Assembly (NCBI GenBank): GCA_030762935.1
Contig: CM060883.1
Span: 47,050,501-47,114,500, forward strand
Source: Hymenopus coronatus
Lineage: Eukaryota; Arthropoda; Insecta; Mantodea; Hymenopodidae
Direction: 5' to 3'
DNA: 64,000 nt
Of this stretch, positions 11,701-25,200 are shown piece after piece; positions within the stretch are counted from its first letter, which is position 1; the number at the start of each line of letters is the position of its first letter. The translations under genes and the position numbers were made by a program. The notes under the pieces were generated by a model that was not told the origin of the DNA, searched no databases, and worked only from the letters and a program-made list of their open reading frames with translations.

Positions 11701-14700
11701 GAAGATATTAATTATTATTTTTGAGCAATGCTGCGCGTGCATACACACACACCTCTGCGGTGCCATGGTAATAAAAGCGGGTATTAAACACTATCCCCCC
11801 CCCAAAAAAAAAAACACACACATGGGCTAGACATTTTTCTAAAAATGCTCTTTTTGGATTCAGGTGGTCTCAAAAACATATATTTTCGGTGAAACCTTGG
11901 TATCAAATTTTTGTGTGCAATACAATACCTTCTGTATACACTATGTACATAGTATATGTGTAGAGAAAGTAATTAACTTTCATATATATATATATATATA
12001 TATTGCTTTAGCATTTGATAAAATAATTACGTGTTTCATTATAGATACAAGAGGGATGCGAAAGTAAAATCAATTTTGATGTGTATCTATATGCTGGCCA
12101 TGAAATTCTATACTCCTTCGATGACATTGTTAGAAGTGAGTGAACAGCAGTAGTTCTTTAAAAAAATACTGAACTACTAAAAAATTCAAACTAGTAATAA
12201 CAGATACCTTGGATATGGCTCATGCCACAGAAAAAGGTGTTTCTTAATAAATTATGTGTTTTAAAGAAATGTATATTTTTTGTGTAGTAAGCTTTTGTAT
12301 ATTTTTTATGGTTACTTGTTATGCAAAATGCATATATCAAAATAATTAGACCCATTTTGAGAAAATAAAAATCTTCAAAATATTTACCATGTAAGAAAAT
12401 AGTTTCAGGTGAGGGAATTCTTCATGCTGCATCTTTGGAAGTTAATGAACTAAATTACAAATTTGGTGTTTATCTGGCATTGCATTATTACTTTCTATAC
12501 TATATATAGTAAGTAGAGAAAGTGCTGCATTCCACCCAAAAATTTTATGTTGAAGTTTCATTGGAAAGCTATGTTCTGAGATCCCCTTAATCCAAAAAAA
12601 AAGCAATTTAAAGAAAAAAGTACATTTGTGTGCAAATGGGTACGTGAGAGAAAAGAGTATAACTCAAAAATGAAAAGTCATTTAAACACCAAAATTTATA
12701 TTATGACATCTTTCAAGGTTGCAACACATAATTTAAAAAATAATAAACCCACCCAAAACTACCCTTTACATGGACATTTTTAAACAATTTTAATGTTATC
12801 AAAAATGGCTATAATGATTTTGATTGAAGTATCATGTAGCTGTAAGATATTTTCATGACAAATAAAATGTATATCTTGAATTTTTTGGGAAAAGCCTCTG
12901 AACACCTCTTCATTCTGATTAATTTTTTAATAACTAGCAAACCGTAAGAGGTAGGAAAAAATTTACTACACAAAAGAATTTAGATCTCATTAAAATGCAC
13001 AGTTTATGTCACATATTTAGTTTTTCAGAGTTGACCATTTCAGAGATACTCTTTATTATTGGTTTTGGTTTTAAAATACTTCAGCTTTTCTCACATGGGA
13101 ATTTGTCAACTGCTGGTCATGCAAAGAAACAAATTTCAATCATGTGTCAACCAGCTAAGATTTGACTATCACCTAGCCTAATGCACTTGCTTAATTCCCT
13201 TTTTACAAGAAAGCAAGTAATAAGACCATTTCTGCTAATTTTTAGCTTGAGTAGCTTAAATTAGATAGAAGAATAAACTTTTTAACTATAATTTGTTATA
13301 GAAATGTACAGGTCATGTGAATGGGAACATATTTCTACTTTCTTAGCATATGTACATAATAGCTAGAGAAGGTATTATTATTCCATCCTAAAATTTGATA
13401 CCATGATTTAATTAGAAATATATGTTTTAGGATCCCCTGAATCCAAAAAAAAAGTATTTTTAGAGAAAGGTCTGTGCATGTGAGTGTGTGTATTACCAAA
13501 CTTGGGTTTTTTTTTTTTTTTTTTTTTTTTATGTAGCTTAACTTCCTTTAACCTGTTTGGTCATATCAGACCATGAATGAAATTGGTTAAATGATCTCAG
13601 AGTCCATGGAGCTTAAAGTTCCTCGACATTCGTCTTCTCAGGATAAGGGAAAACCCCGAAAAAAGAAACTTTATCTGGGCAACTCACCCTAAGCGACATT
13701 CGAACTCACGACCTTTTGAATGTGAAGCAGACATGCTACCACCACACTACCCAGGCGGGCAAACTTGGTATTTAAGTTCAGTATCTGCCAAGAATGCGAC
13801 ATGAAGATTTTTGTGGAAATTCCCCCACACCCAAACTACCCTTTGCCTGGAACATTTTTTGAAAATGTTGATTTTCCCAAAAATTAGTAGAGATTTTGAT
13901 TAAAATAGCAAAAATTTATAATATTTTCATGACAAACAAAATGTATATCTTGAATTTTCTGAAAATAGCTTCTGAAGACCTCTTCATTGTTGATGACTTT
14001 TGTCTAACTGGTAAACCATAAGAGATAGACAAAAAGCTAGTGCACAAAAGATGTAGATGTTGCTAAAATGCACAATTTATGTCATATACATTTCTTTTTT
14101 GTAGAGTCAACCATTTCCGAGATAATATTTATTATTTGTCTCATGTCTGGCATTGTCAACTTCAATGCATATGTTTGCCAGGCTTGTAGGCCATGGTCCA
14201 AATGTTTTCATCATGTTTCACCAAAATCAACCTTGTTTGCACTCTGAAGCTTTACACATAACTTTATACCCCTGAAGATGCTGGACACAGAATCATTTTT
14301 TATTTTCTCTGCATGTACTATGCACATAGTGTATAGAGAAAAGATTGCATTCCACCTAAAAATTCAATGCCAAGATTTCACCAGCAATAGACGTTTTAGG
14401 GTCCTCTGTATCCAAAAAAAAGTATTTTCAGATAAAGGTCTGTGTGTGTGTGTGTGTGTACATGTGCATGTGCCTGCCCTATAGCTCAAAAACGAAAAGT
14501 TGGTAAAATACCAAACTTGGTATTTAAGTTTAGTATCCTCCAGGGATGTGACACGAAGATTTTGAGAAAAATCTCCCCACCCCAAACTACCCCTTACATG
14601 GAACAAATTTCAAAAATTTTGATTTTCTCAAAAATGGCTCTAACGGTTTTGATAAAAATACCCTGTATTAAAGATATTTATAGCCTAAATAAAATATATG

Positions 14701-17700
14701 TCCTAAATTTCCTGGAATAGCCTCTAAAGACCTCTTTATTCTGAATGAATTTTGTTGAATTTTGCATAACTGGTATACTGTAAGACATAGACAAAAACTT
14801 ACATAATTACATTATATACATTTTTTTTTTTTTTTTTTTTTTTTTTGAATTGACAATTTCTGAGATATTCCTTATTTGTTTCAGATTTAAAATACTTCAA
14901 CTTTTTTCATAACTCCTGGCTCTGCATAGAAACAGATTCTATCCACATGGCAACTGGCTTTTAAAAGATTTGACTATTCTTTTAGCCTAATGTATTCCCT
15001 TATTTCCCTTCTACTTACAAGGAAGAAAGAAATTAAGACAATTTCTGCTGTTTATCTAAATTATCAACAAATAGAAGAATATGCTTTTTAACCATAATTT
15101 GTTACAGCAATGTAGAGAAAGTCATGTGAATGGAACGCATCAGATTTTTATAGAATATTGTAATATGTGAGAGATTATGTATTTATTGTGATACTAGGAA
15201 GAAGTTTAGTATATGAAACAGGAAGAAGCAAGTCCACCAGGTCTACAGAGATTATTTTAAAACTGAATTTATATTTATTTTATTTGTAATTTGTGAAACA
15301 TTTATTCTGTTGAATATCTTATACATTCTAAATATCATGTCATTGCAAAATCATTACATTTTTCTGGGGGACGGAAAGTGTTTTGGCTATCATTTTTAGG
15401 AAGTCTGCAAGTGTGCATACTTAAAATCATGGCACTTCAGGATTAAGCTTCATTATATTTTAATGTTCCAGGAATGTTTGACATATGGCCTGTCATGGAT
15501 AAGTGTACAGTAGTCGCCAAAAAGGAGTTGTTCTATGCCTGGCCATTTGGTTTGGCAGCTTGGCTATGTGGACTCATATTTATAGATCGGCTAAATTCAG
15601 ACAAAGCCAGGGCCACTATTAACAAGGCTACCACTCTTATCAAAGAAAAGAAGGTGAGTGTCATGTAGTTGTGTCGAACTTATCAGTTAAAGTAAAAGAG
15701 TGTAAATAATTGCGGGTCACAGTTTTGAATGCCATAGCAAATGTGTGTTGATGTCACTGTGATTTTTTCTTATCCATTTACTAAATTTGTTAGGATGGAT
15801 TTAGTTATGTAAAATCTGAACCACAGAAGCACAAAAGCTACCCATTAGCATAACTTTGTTCAGACTAAAGTCACCTACCAGCCACTGCAAGTAAAAAATT
15901 GAGATTTTATGTTATGGAGCTTGAACACTTGGTAAACATTTCAGAATTACCTGAAATTGGTACAAAATTATTATTTTATTATTATTATTGATGTTGTTAT
16001 TATTATTATTATTATTATTATTGCAAATTATCACCTGCACCTCATTCGTTTAAATATCAGTCATCCCATGGATCCATTTCCCTCTACAATGTACTTCTTA
16101 TTGAATGTGGATTGTCCTTTTTATATTTGTTGATTTCAAATTTTACCCCTTACAGTGTGTTTGGTATTGTTGGAGACCATGCACACTGTAGGGGATGTTG
16201 TCAGATACTATCTGCGAGCTCACACATCTCCATAGGACTCCAATGAAACACCTCCCATATATGAACTATAATAATAAAACTAAAAATAATAATAATAATA
16301 ATAATAATAAATAGTTAATTATTAGATAATTATTCATATAAAAAGTCATAAAATTAGGGCTCTATTTTAACATTCTCCTACTTGTAGCAAAACTCAGGAT
16401 AGTGCAGACCCATCTCTTACTGGGGTGCAGGATAGCATTACATTCAGTACAAAGTATTCTTGTTCTCAACACACACTCATCAAATAATGGTTGCAGTAAA
16501 CCAATCTTATTAATCAGACGAGCTATTTCTAAAACTGTTAGAATCTGTAAGAAAATCGTCAAGAACCTTCACTTCTCAAATTACAATAAATTGTGTTCAG
16601 TTCACATCTGTGTTTATAAAGCAGTAAAACGACAGAAAGCATGATCAAGATTTTTTAAAAATGACTGGCTTTAAAATTTCTTCTATATTATCTGTTGTTT
16701 ACATGTTTAGGGATTATTGACAGAAGTAGGCTATAAATGTTACATATGAAGTGCATGTTGGCTGCTATGGGAGAAACATTAGGGCTCATAGTCATCTGTG
16801 GTTTCTGTATGCTTGTGCATGCGCAGTGGTGAACCTTTGGACTTAGAAAAATTGCTCGCCTCCTTGCATCGCATATTTGAGAGTTACCCAGAATTTTAAT
16901 ACACAACAGCTAACATCCAGAAATGCCATGTTTGCCTGGATACTTCTTAAGATTTGCACACAAATTAAAACATTACGAAATTACCAGTAAAGTAAATAAA
17001 ACTATGCAAAATCTCCAGAGTTATAAAACATGGTGCAGCAAAACATGACTCACACAGAAAGGCTTGCAAAATGCAAGCTGTACATCAATATAGATATTGA
17101 AACAAGAAAATATTGATCATGTTTGATATTATTTAAATGATGAGAGAACAGTGCAGATGTTACATAAAGAATATTAACAAATATGTTGTGAATATTCATT
17201 GTATTTAGTTTCAGTAACTTCCAATGGTGTAGCATAAAGGTTTTCAAGAAAATTACTCTTTAAGTAGAAAAATTTATAATATTTTTACTTTCTCAAAATG
17301 GCTCTTAAATGTTTTATTAAATTGTCATATATAATTGTGATATTTTTATGACAAATAAAATGTATATAATATATGTTTGGTAAATACCCTATGAATTCAA
17401 TTTCATTTGGAAAAAAATTTAAATACATATAAAGCATAAAAGAAAGACAAAAATATACAACTTTACGAAAGATTAGATGCCTTTAAAATACACAACTGAT
17501 TTCAAATAACTGTTTTTGTGATATCAGACATTCCTGAGGCATACATTATTACTGGTTTGAATTTTTTAATGCTTGTTATTTAGTTGTTTCTCACAATTTC
17601 ATAGAAAGAGTTTGGAATTTCAAGGTCAGCAGATGGCAACTAACTTTTCAACATCTGACTTGATACAGTGTCCTCAATTTTCTTGTACAACAAATGTGTA

Positions 17701-19200
17701 TTGAAGTTGTTTCTGTAAACGTTTATCTGAATTAACATAGGTAGATAGAAAAATAAGCTTTCTTAAGAACAGTTTATAGAAATGATACACAAATAAACAA
17801 TGGTAGGTATAGACAATTATGTGAATCTTAACACATCATATTTTTGTTTTCTAAACTATCTACTAAATGCAAGAAGGCTATGTATATTTACAGGTTAATT
17901 TGATGTATTTTCTGCATCAAAATGGGTTGTTGTTGATTTTTTTCTTTTTAATGCTTCTCCTATCTTTTAGGGCCTTCCAAGATGGAGTTAAAAAGAGAAA
18001 ATATTAAAGTAACATGCAGTTAATCTGGTTTTTTGCTTAAATTGCAGATGGTTCCTACAGAGCAGTCATGTGAAGCTGGCAGTTACAACGGTAAAAAAAC
18101 AGAAATTACTTTGATTTTTCTTCCTTTCAGCAAATGCATCTTGGGTGACGAAAACACAATTTTAACTTTTTTCAGCTTGGTGAAGGCTCAGAGGAGGCTG
18201 CTTGCTTTACGATCTGACTGTGGTGCTTATTTGTTAAGCATGAAATATTACATTACTGCATGCTACATATAAGTGTTCATGGTTATGATAATTACTGACA
18301 AGAGAAAGGAGGATGCAATCAAACATAATCTTTAACATTTGCAAGGTAACAGGGCTAATATAGGCTATAGTGTATATCCATTTAAGCTTTATTCATTTTC
18401 ATATACACTTACATGTCAATTACAAACCTTCTGATGTTTAAGCAAAAGAAAGGTGAAACAGTATATTCATGGGCAATGCAAGGATCTTTCTAATAGGTTT
18501 TCAATATTTTGCAATTCTGGGCACTTATAAATGTGATCACTTGAGTTGTTTTAAACATTGTTGCACTCTGCTTGTTGAGGAGAACCTTCAATATTGTCTT
18601 CTTCTTTGTCAAATAACTTAAAAGAAGAAGAATTGTCATTGAAAGCTATTGAATTTTGACATTCACAGCTGTTTGAATTATAGAGCAATTCTCTAGGGTA
18701 ATCATATTTTAACATTTCTGGAGAATTTTTCATATTATACCATCCAGATCCCATGCTGGACCACTTTTTATTAAACTTGGTATATTAACATTGCGATCAA
18801 TGTTTGTCTTGAGTGGTCTACTTTATAAAAAGAAAAATATTCATTGTTATAAACACAATTACTCTGCTAGAAACAGTTTGAATATTTATTTTAATAAAAG
18901 TAAAGTATTGCGCAAAATAGCTTTGAATATACAGGTGTTTCTAAATGAATGTGACAGAAAGAAGGACTAGCTGTGTCGTTGTGATGAATTTATTCCACAA
19001 ATACAGATACACGCAAAAAGGGGAACTCTCGAAGTTTCCCTGTGAGATTTGTGGGACAAAGCAGCACTGGGGCGGGTTTTCTCCAGGTTCTCTGGTTTCC
19101 TCCGCCATCGCATTACTCCGGTTCTCCATCTTCATTCATGTATCATCAGTGTCACCGCCTGCAGTGCCATAAGTAGTTAAAGTGGGCATTAAACACTGCC

Positions 19201-19232
<32 letters not shown>

Positions 19233-22200
19233 AAGTTTAATTTGGCAACACATAATATTTATAAATATTGTCACTGGAGGCAGTGATTTCAAAATGGAAG
19301 CACAACTAGGAGAAAAAATTTATTGCGAGTTAGAATATACATGAACTTCATCAGTAAAGGCATTTCCGGACCAAATTTGCAAATGCAGCACCTCATTGTG
19401 TGCACCACAATATAACCCGGCGGAGGACGATGGATTTTTTCGGGCATAAAAATCCTTAGCATGGCTTCCTTCGGAAGGGAAGTAAAGCTGTGGGTCCCGT
19501 GTCATAGATTTACGGCACGTAAAAGAACCTCAAGCCTGATAAGAGAGGCCTCTGAACAAAATTAAGCGATCTTTCACGCCCAGTATAGAATGGGATGCTG
19601 AGAACCAAAGCAGTTAAAGAGCGTCCATAAATAACAGGCCATTTCATTTTTGCACCACAATATCTCAAGGTGGGTAAAACAATTTGCAGAGGCAGACAGT
19701 TTAATGAAAGGGAAAAAAATAGGGTGGCCATTCATCAACAATGAAGTGATTGAAAACATTTGTGCTGCTTATCAACAAAGCTCACAAAAGTTTATGCATC
19801 ATGAATGCAGAAAACTTAATGTGTCACATGCAACATTGTGGCATGTACTATGCAATTTCAGATCTTTACAAATTTTCAATGGTACAGAAATCAAAACCTG
19901 CTGATCTACCAAAACAGGCAAAGTTCTGCAAGGAATTGCAAGAACAGCTGGGGGAGGATGGTTTCAAGGATAGAATGATGTTTATTGATGAAGCTACATT
20001 TCACCTATGTGGCAAAGTTAATAGACACAAACAGAAAATATGCTTGTCACACTGATACATGAACAGAATTCTTCGAAAGTGAACATTTTCTGCACCATCA
20101 CCAACAACAGGATGTTTGAGACTTTCTTTTTATGAAGACCATGGTTTCAGGGAACAATCACTTTTTTATATGCCCTCTGTATGGCTGTTACCCCAGCTGA
20201 CAAAGGAGGTACCAGCCTTCATTTTGCAGCAAGCTGGTATGGACAAATACAAGATCACCTCAACAAGCACATTCCCTTGAAAGTAGAAGGGAAATAAGGG
20301 AATACTAGGCTAAAACGATAGTCAAATCTTGACTGAATGATGTTTCATTGCTATCCTGGCCTTCCAGGTTACCTGATGTAACATCCTGCAATTTCTTCTT
20401 GTGTGGTTATGTGAAGGATAAGGTATTCATACCTCCACTTTCACAAGACAAGATAAAATAACGGATAAGCATCACAGTTGACACTATTGATCACGGTGTT
20501 GCAAGAACTAGATTATTGTATTGATGTCTACCATTACACAAGGAGGATGCACATTCAACATACATGAATTCTAAACATAACTTGGCAAGTTACTCTTTCA
20601 TGCTGCATCTCAATTTTGTGAATAAATTCATCATAATAGGCACAGCTTGATTTTCTTTATATCGTATTTATTTAGAGACATCCTGTATTTTATCATAAGT
20701 AATAAAACAAGAGCTCCAACTTTTATCAATAAATTCACGAGCGAATTTAGCTAGAGAAAAGTTGGAGCTCAAGTTGTATTTAATAAGACTATTTCATTAA
20801 TAAAATAACAATGATTAGCCTATATAGACACAAATAATATTCCTGAAATCCTATTTGTCTTGTTGGATATTTGCACGTAAAACACTGCAACTTGATGTCC
20901 ATATCATAAATTGTGGCCTCATTGCTTACAGAATTATAAATATCTATACTAAATACTATATATACACACTATAGGTAACTTGTTACAAAATTAACTATAG
21001 TAGCTTATGTTTAAATTGTTATTAAAACTGCAGAAAAAGCATTATTGTTGGCTTATAAAACATCACATGATAAATAATATTCACTTCTATGCAACTCTCC
21101 TCTCTAGGTGCAAGAGGGAGAAAGAGGAGAGAGTTATAAGGGGTTGTGAGGGTGAAGAGGAAGAAGCATTGAGAAAATGAGGGGACAGAGAATAATGCAA
21201 GTAGAGTTGCAGGTTCTTCTATTAAGAAATATTACTGAAAAGATATAAATTTAAAAACAACTGCTAATAATGGTGGTGGTGGCGGCAGCAGTGGTGGTGG
21301 TGGCAGCAGCAGCGCTGATTGAAAGTTAACGTTTGAACTTGTAAAGTTACACAGTATATGTAACTGTGCAATATAGGATAAGGATCTCCATCCCTTGCCA
21401 ATGCCCATGAATGTACTACTAAGCAGATGTGAATTTATTGAAGGTAATATTGTTTAAGGATAAAAGTGAGTAATGTCATACAGCTTAATCAAAAATGGTT
21501 CTTCAGGAGGTTTGGAGTATGCTGCTACTTGGTGATGGCTTAACTTTTATTACTGTCTGTCTAAATAATAATTAATCTTTGCAATAACTGCTTAAATATA
21601 ACGAATCTTTATTTTTTTACTTGCACACTAACAAAATTAATATACATAATCAACAAAGTTAAGATGAATATTAACTCTATGTGAGTGGTGATGTTTATGA
21701 CTCTGGAACAAAAAATACACTGAAAATAAAACATGGAATAAAAATAATTCTAAACATTAAAATGCTGAAAATAAATGAAAACTTACCTTTAACTTTTGTT
21801 GCTGAAGTTTGTAGTATTTTTCAGAACATGATAACTCTGACCCACTTTTCTGCCAAAGGTAGTATGACTATAAAGTTTTGATACAAGTAGTAAAAATGGT
21901 GTTTTATATTGTGAGTAGGAAGCTTGCAAAGCGAGGTCATAGGCCAAGTTTCATAATCCTGCAAACACTATAAAACAATTTTAACATGTGTGTCATACCT
22001 AATTTTTAGGCAGTTCTCAATATTTATTGACATAATTTAATTATAAATAGATTGTGTTACCTATTTTATGGAGTTCATGCTTAATGGTCTGCGATATTCA
22101 GTAGTCTTACTTAGCATCAGCACGTGATAACTTACTCGTACAGAACACAATAGAGTCAGTGTAGCAGTTGTAATTTTGCTCTCTCTGCTGCTTGCATAAT

Positions 22201-25200
22201 TTTTGTGTGGTTCAGCAGATTCCATGTTCATGACATTCAAAGCATCTGCCATTTTATGGATCGATATGAGCTTTCAGAGTCATAGCCTACTTGAATGAGG
22301 CCATGGACGCATAAACCAAAGTTGGCTACATTGGAGTGTTATCATTTTATAACACTGAGTGACACAAATTTCTACTTTTAACACTATTGACCTACTTTTA
22401 GCATCAACTGTCTAAAAATGTCATTTAGTACCAGTTCTAATGGAGGATTGATCTGGCTTCTTTGCACTGTTTTATCAACCTTTTTTACTTTCTCTAGGCA
22501 ATAGTACAATAGTAAATATGAGGTGAATCCAGAAACTTATACTCTGATCGCATCCAGAGATGGCATGTGTACTCAGATGAGAATTTCATACATAGTATTG
22601 AGGGTGTAATTGGAAACAATGCAGTGCCATTTTAGTCTTGTGACAGAAATAGTTATTGCACAGCACAAGGAAATGGCTGCAGTGGTATTGTCTCCCACCA
22701 ACTACAAGCTTTGTGCTATTACCACATTTATACATGCTCAGAAGCATTCTCCAGCGGAGATCCACCATCAATTGTGCTATGTCTATGGACACAACATTAT
22801 GAGCGACAGTATGTGATATAATGGTGTAGGCAATTCACTGAAGGCCAAATAAATGTGCACAATAAAGACCTAGTGGCCAACCATCTCTGGTGATACAAAA
22901 TCTACAGCAAATGGTGCTTCTTAATTTTGGAACTGTCTGGTCAGTTGCCCCATATTTCTCTGTTACGAGGAATGGAATTGTCACTTGGTTTGGTTTTCAG
23001 AAAGTGTGTGCAAAATGGGTGCCGATAGATTAACTCAAAACCAAAGTCTGGCTACAGTATTGACATTTCCTTAGTGGCATACGGAGAAAGGGGACAAGTT
23101 TTTTGACAAAATTGTCATTGGCAATGAAACATGAGTGATGTTACAACTCCTTTGTTCAAAATAGTAAACGATTTCTTCACACCATGCCTTTGCCCACTTT
23201 TGTTCTTTTACTCAGGTTGTGAGAAATGTAACAGCAACGGCACTTTCTCAATAAATATATTTGTTAAATATTAAAAACAGAAGCACTATTAACAGTGAAG
23301 TAGTCATCATCTTGGAATTATGTTGAGTAACACTTATTTACACTTAATTAGTTGAAAAATACTGAAACACTTTCAAGAACATTCGTCCTTGACTTCAGCA
23401 GTTTGGCGATTGATGCTCTTTTTCTGTTTCCTCCTCCTCTTCCTGTTGCCATCTGATGTTGTGGATGCAAAGTTTTAACTCTTCATTCAGTGGCAGGATT
23501 TTAAAATTTATTACATAATTGCTGTTTTTTGTTATGTGATTCTCTCCCAGGTATCTAATTCTGTTGGTGATGCTAGCGGTTTTAACAATTTTATGTTTTG
23601 TCCAATGTAGTTTTTTATCCAAAAATGGTGTGACACAGTAGATTTGTCTATTTGCTATAGTTTTATGTTTCTGTGGTGTTCCTTTAATCTGATTTCCAAG
23701 TGTCTCTTTGTTTTGCCTATGTAATATTTCTCACAGTCTTCACGACTAATTTGGTAGATTCCGGATTTTAATGTGTTCTGAATTGTATTTTTAAGAGGTT
23801 TGTTTAGAATCTTCTTCAGGCTGAATTTGTTTTGTGGAGCAAGTCTTTTGTCAATTTGCTGAAGATTTGTTCAAATTTTCTAAAGGCCTAAGGGTGGTAG
23901 GTAAATTTTTTTATATTTCCAGTTTGTGTTTGAAAGTGGTGTTGTAGTCGCAAACTTTTCTTGAGTTTTTCCTTCTTTTTTAGCATTTTTTATGAGATCA
24001 GGCTTAAATCCATTTTACACTACTATTTCTAATAGTATATGCTTTTGTTCTTTTTGAAACTCCTCCTTTCTCAATAGGAGACTATGTAAATGGTGGATCA
24101 AGCTTCTGAAGACAGCCAATTGATGTGAAGTTGAACATATTTGTGTAAGATTACAGATACCAATATAAAATGAATGTATGAGGATTCTTCTATTTTGCAG
24201 TAAGTTGTTTGTGAATCAGTTTTCACCGAGGCTTCCACACAAGCTTTGTTTTCCGTGGTTATAACTGTTACTGAATGCCTTGTGTCACCTCTTCTGAACT
24301 CCACAACCCATAAACTCTGGTACATGAAGGAGCAGAGTATGGAAAAGCTGTTCATAACTTTTTTAACCATTATCATTGGTTTAGAGCATATTTATAATGA
24401 CAAAAAAAAATCTTAGTAAAACAATGTTATTCTGATAACTCCATTTTAGAAAACTAATAACAAATTCATAAGTCGTCTCCTTAGCACAGTGATAGCATAG
24501 CTGCTTGCCAAGCGAGAAACCTGGGTTCGGTTCCCAGTACCAGCATGGGGAATTTTCCCCTGTTGGGAGACCTGGTTCATGGTACACTCAGCCTTGTGAG
24601 ATCCCTGGGGGGCCAATTGAGGAGCTACTTGATTGAGAAGTACGGCTCCAGGTCGAGAAGACCGCATCAACGAGCTGGAAGGGACTCGAGGTGCTGATCG
24701 CATCTCACCCTCAGCACTGCACCCCATTCATGATGCCTTTGGGCCAAGATGAGGGATGCAATGGCTAGGCGGTAGGCCATGGTCCCTTGTGGACTGTCAT
24801 GCCATGGAGTTAATGTTTAATAACTAGTTCATAGCAGACTGACATGGATAATAAGTCATTATCAATGACTCATTATTTAATAAGAGGTCTATGAATCAAA
24901 TGTTGCCAGCACCTTTGTCCCTAACTAAGATTTTTTATTTCAGGTTTTTCTCAAGCATCATAAATGAATACTTGCCAACTTTTATGATATGCCCATAAAA
25001 TATATGACAGCAGAGTCCTCTCTCAACTTTATAGCATAGGAGGCATTTTTACAGCCATGTGGACTGGTACAGAGTGTTGCAGATTTTTCACCACAGATGT
25101 GACAGAGCATTAAATTCTATTACTTAACGAGGGTCACTACAAAAGTTTTGAGATGCACAAAAACTAAACTGAATAAAATCACTTTGACTGCTGAAGCTTT

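Noticed and set aside
14300..15155. Canonical Helitron
   Set aside because: No CTRR terminus is seen after the hairpin. Only a Helentron-like layout is supported, and that is an inference.
15968..16310. Direct repeats that could be mistaken for a CRISPR-like array
   Set aside because: They are simple (ATT)n and (AAT)n microsatellites in an animal intron.
18033..18272. 79-codon ORF in AGPAT intron 3
   Set aside because: Lies inside an intron of a complete gene, with no recognisable motif or splice partners.
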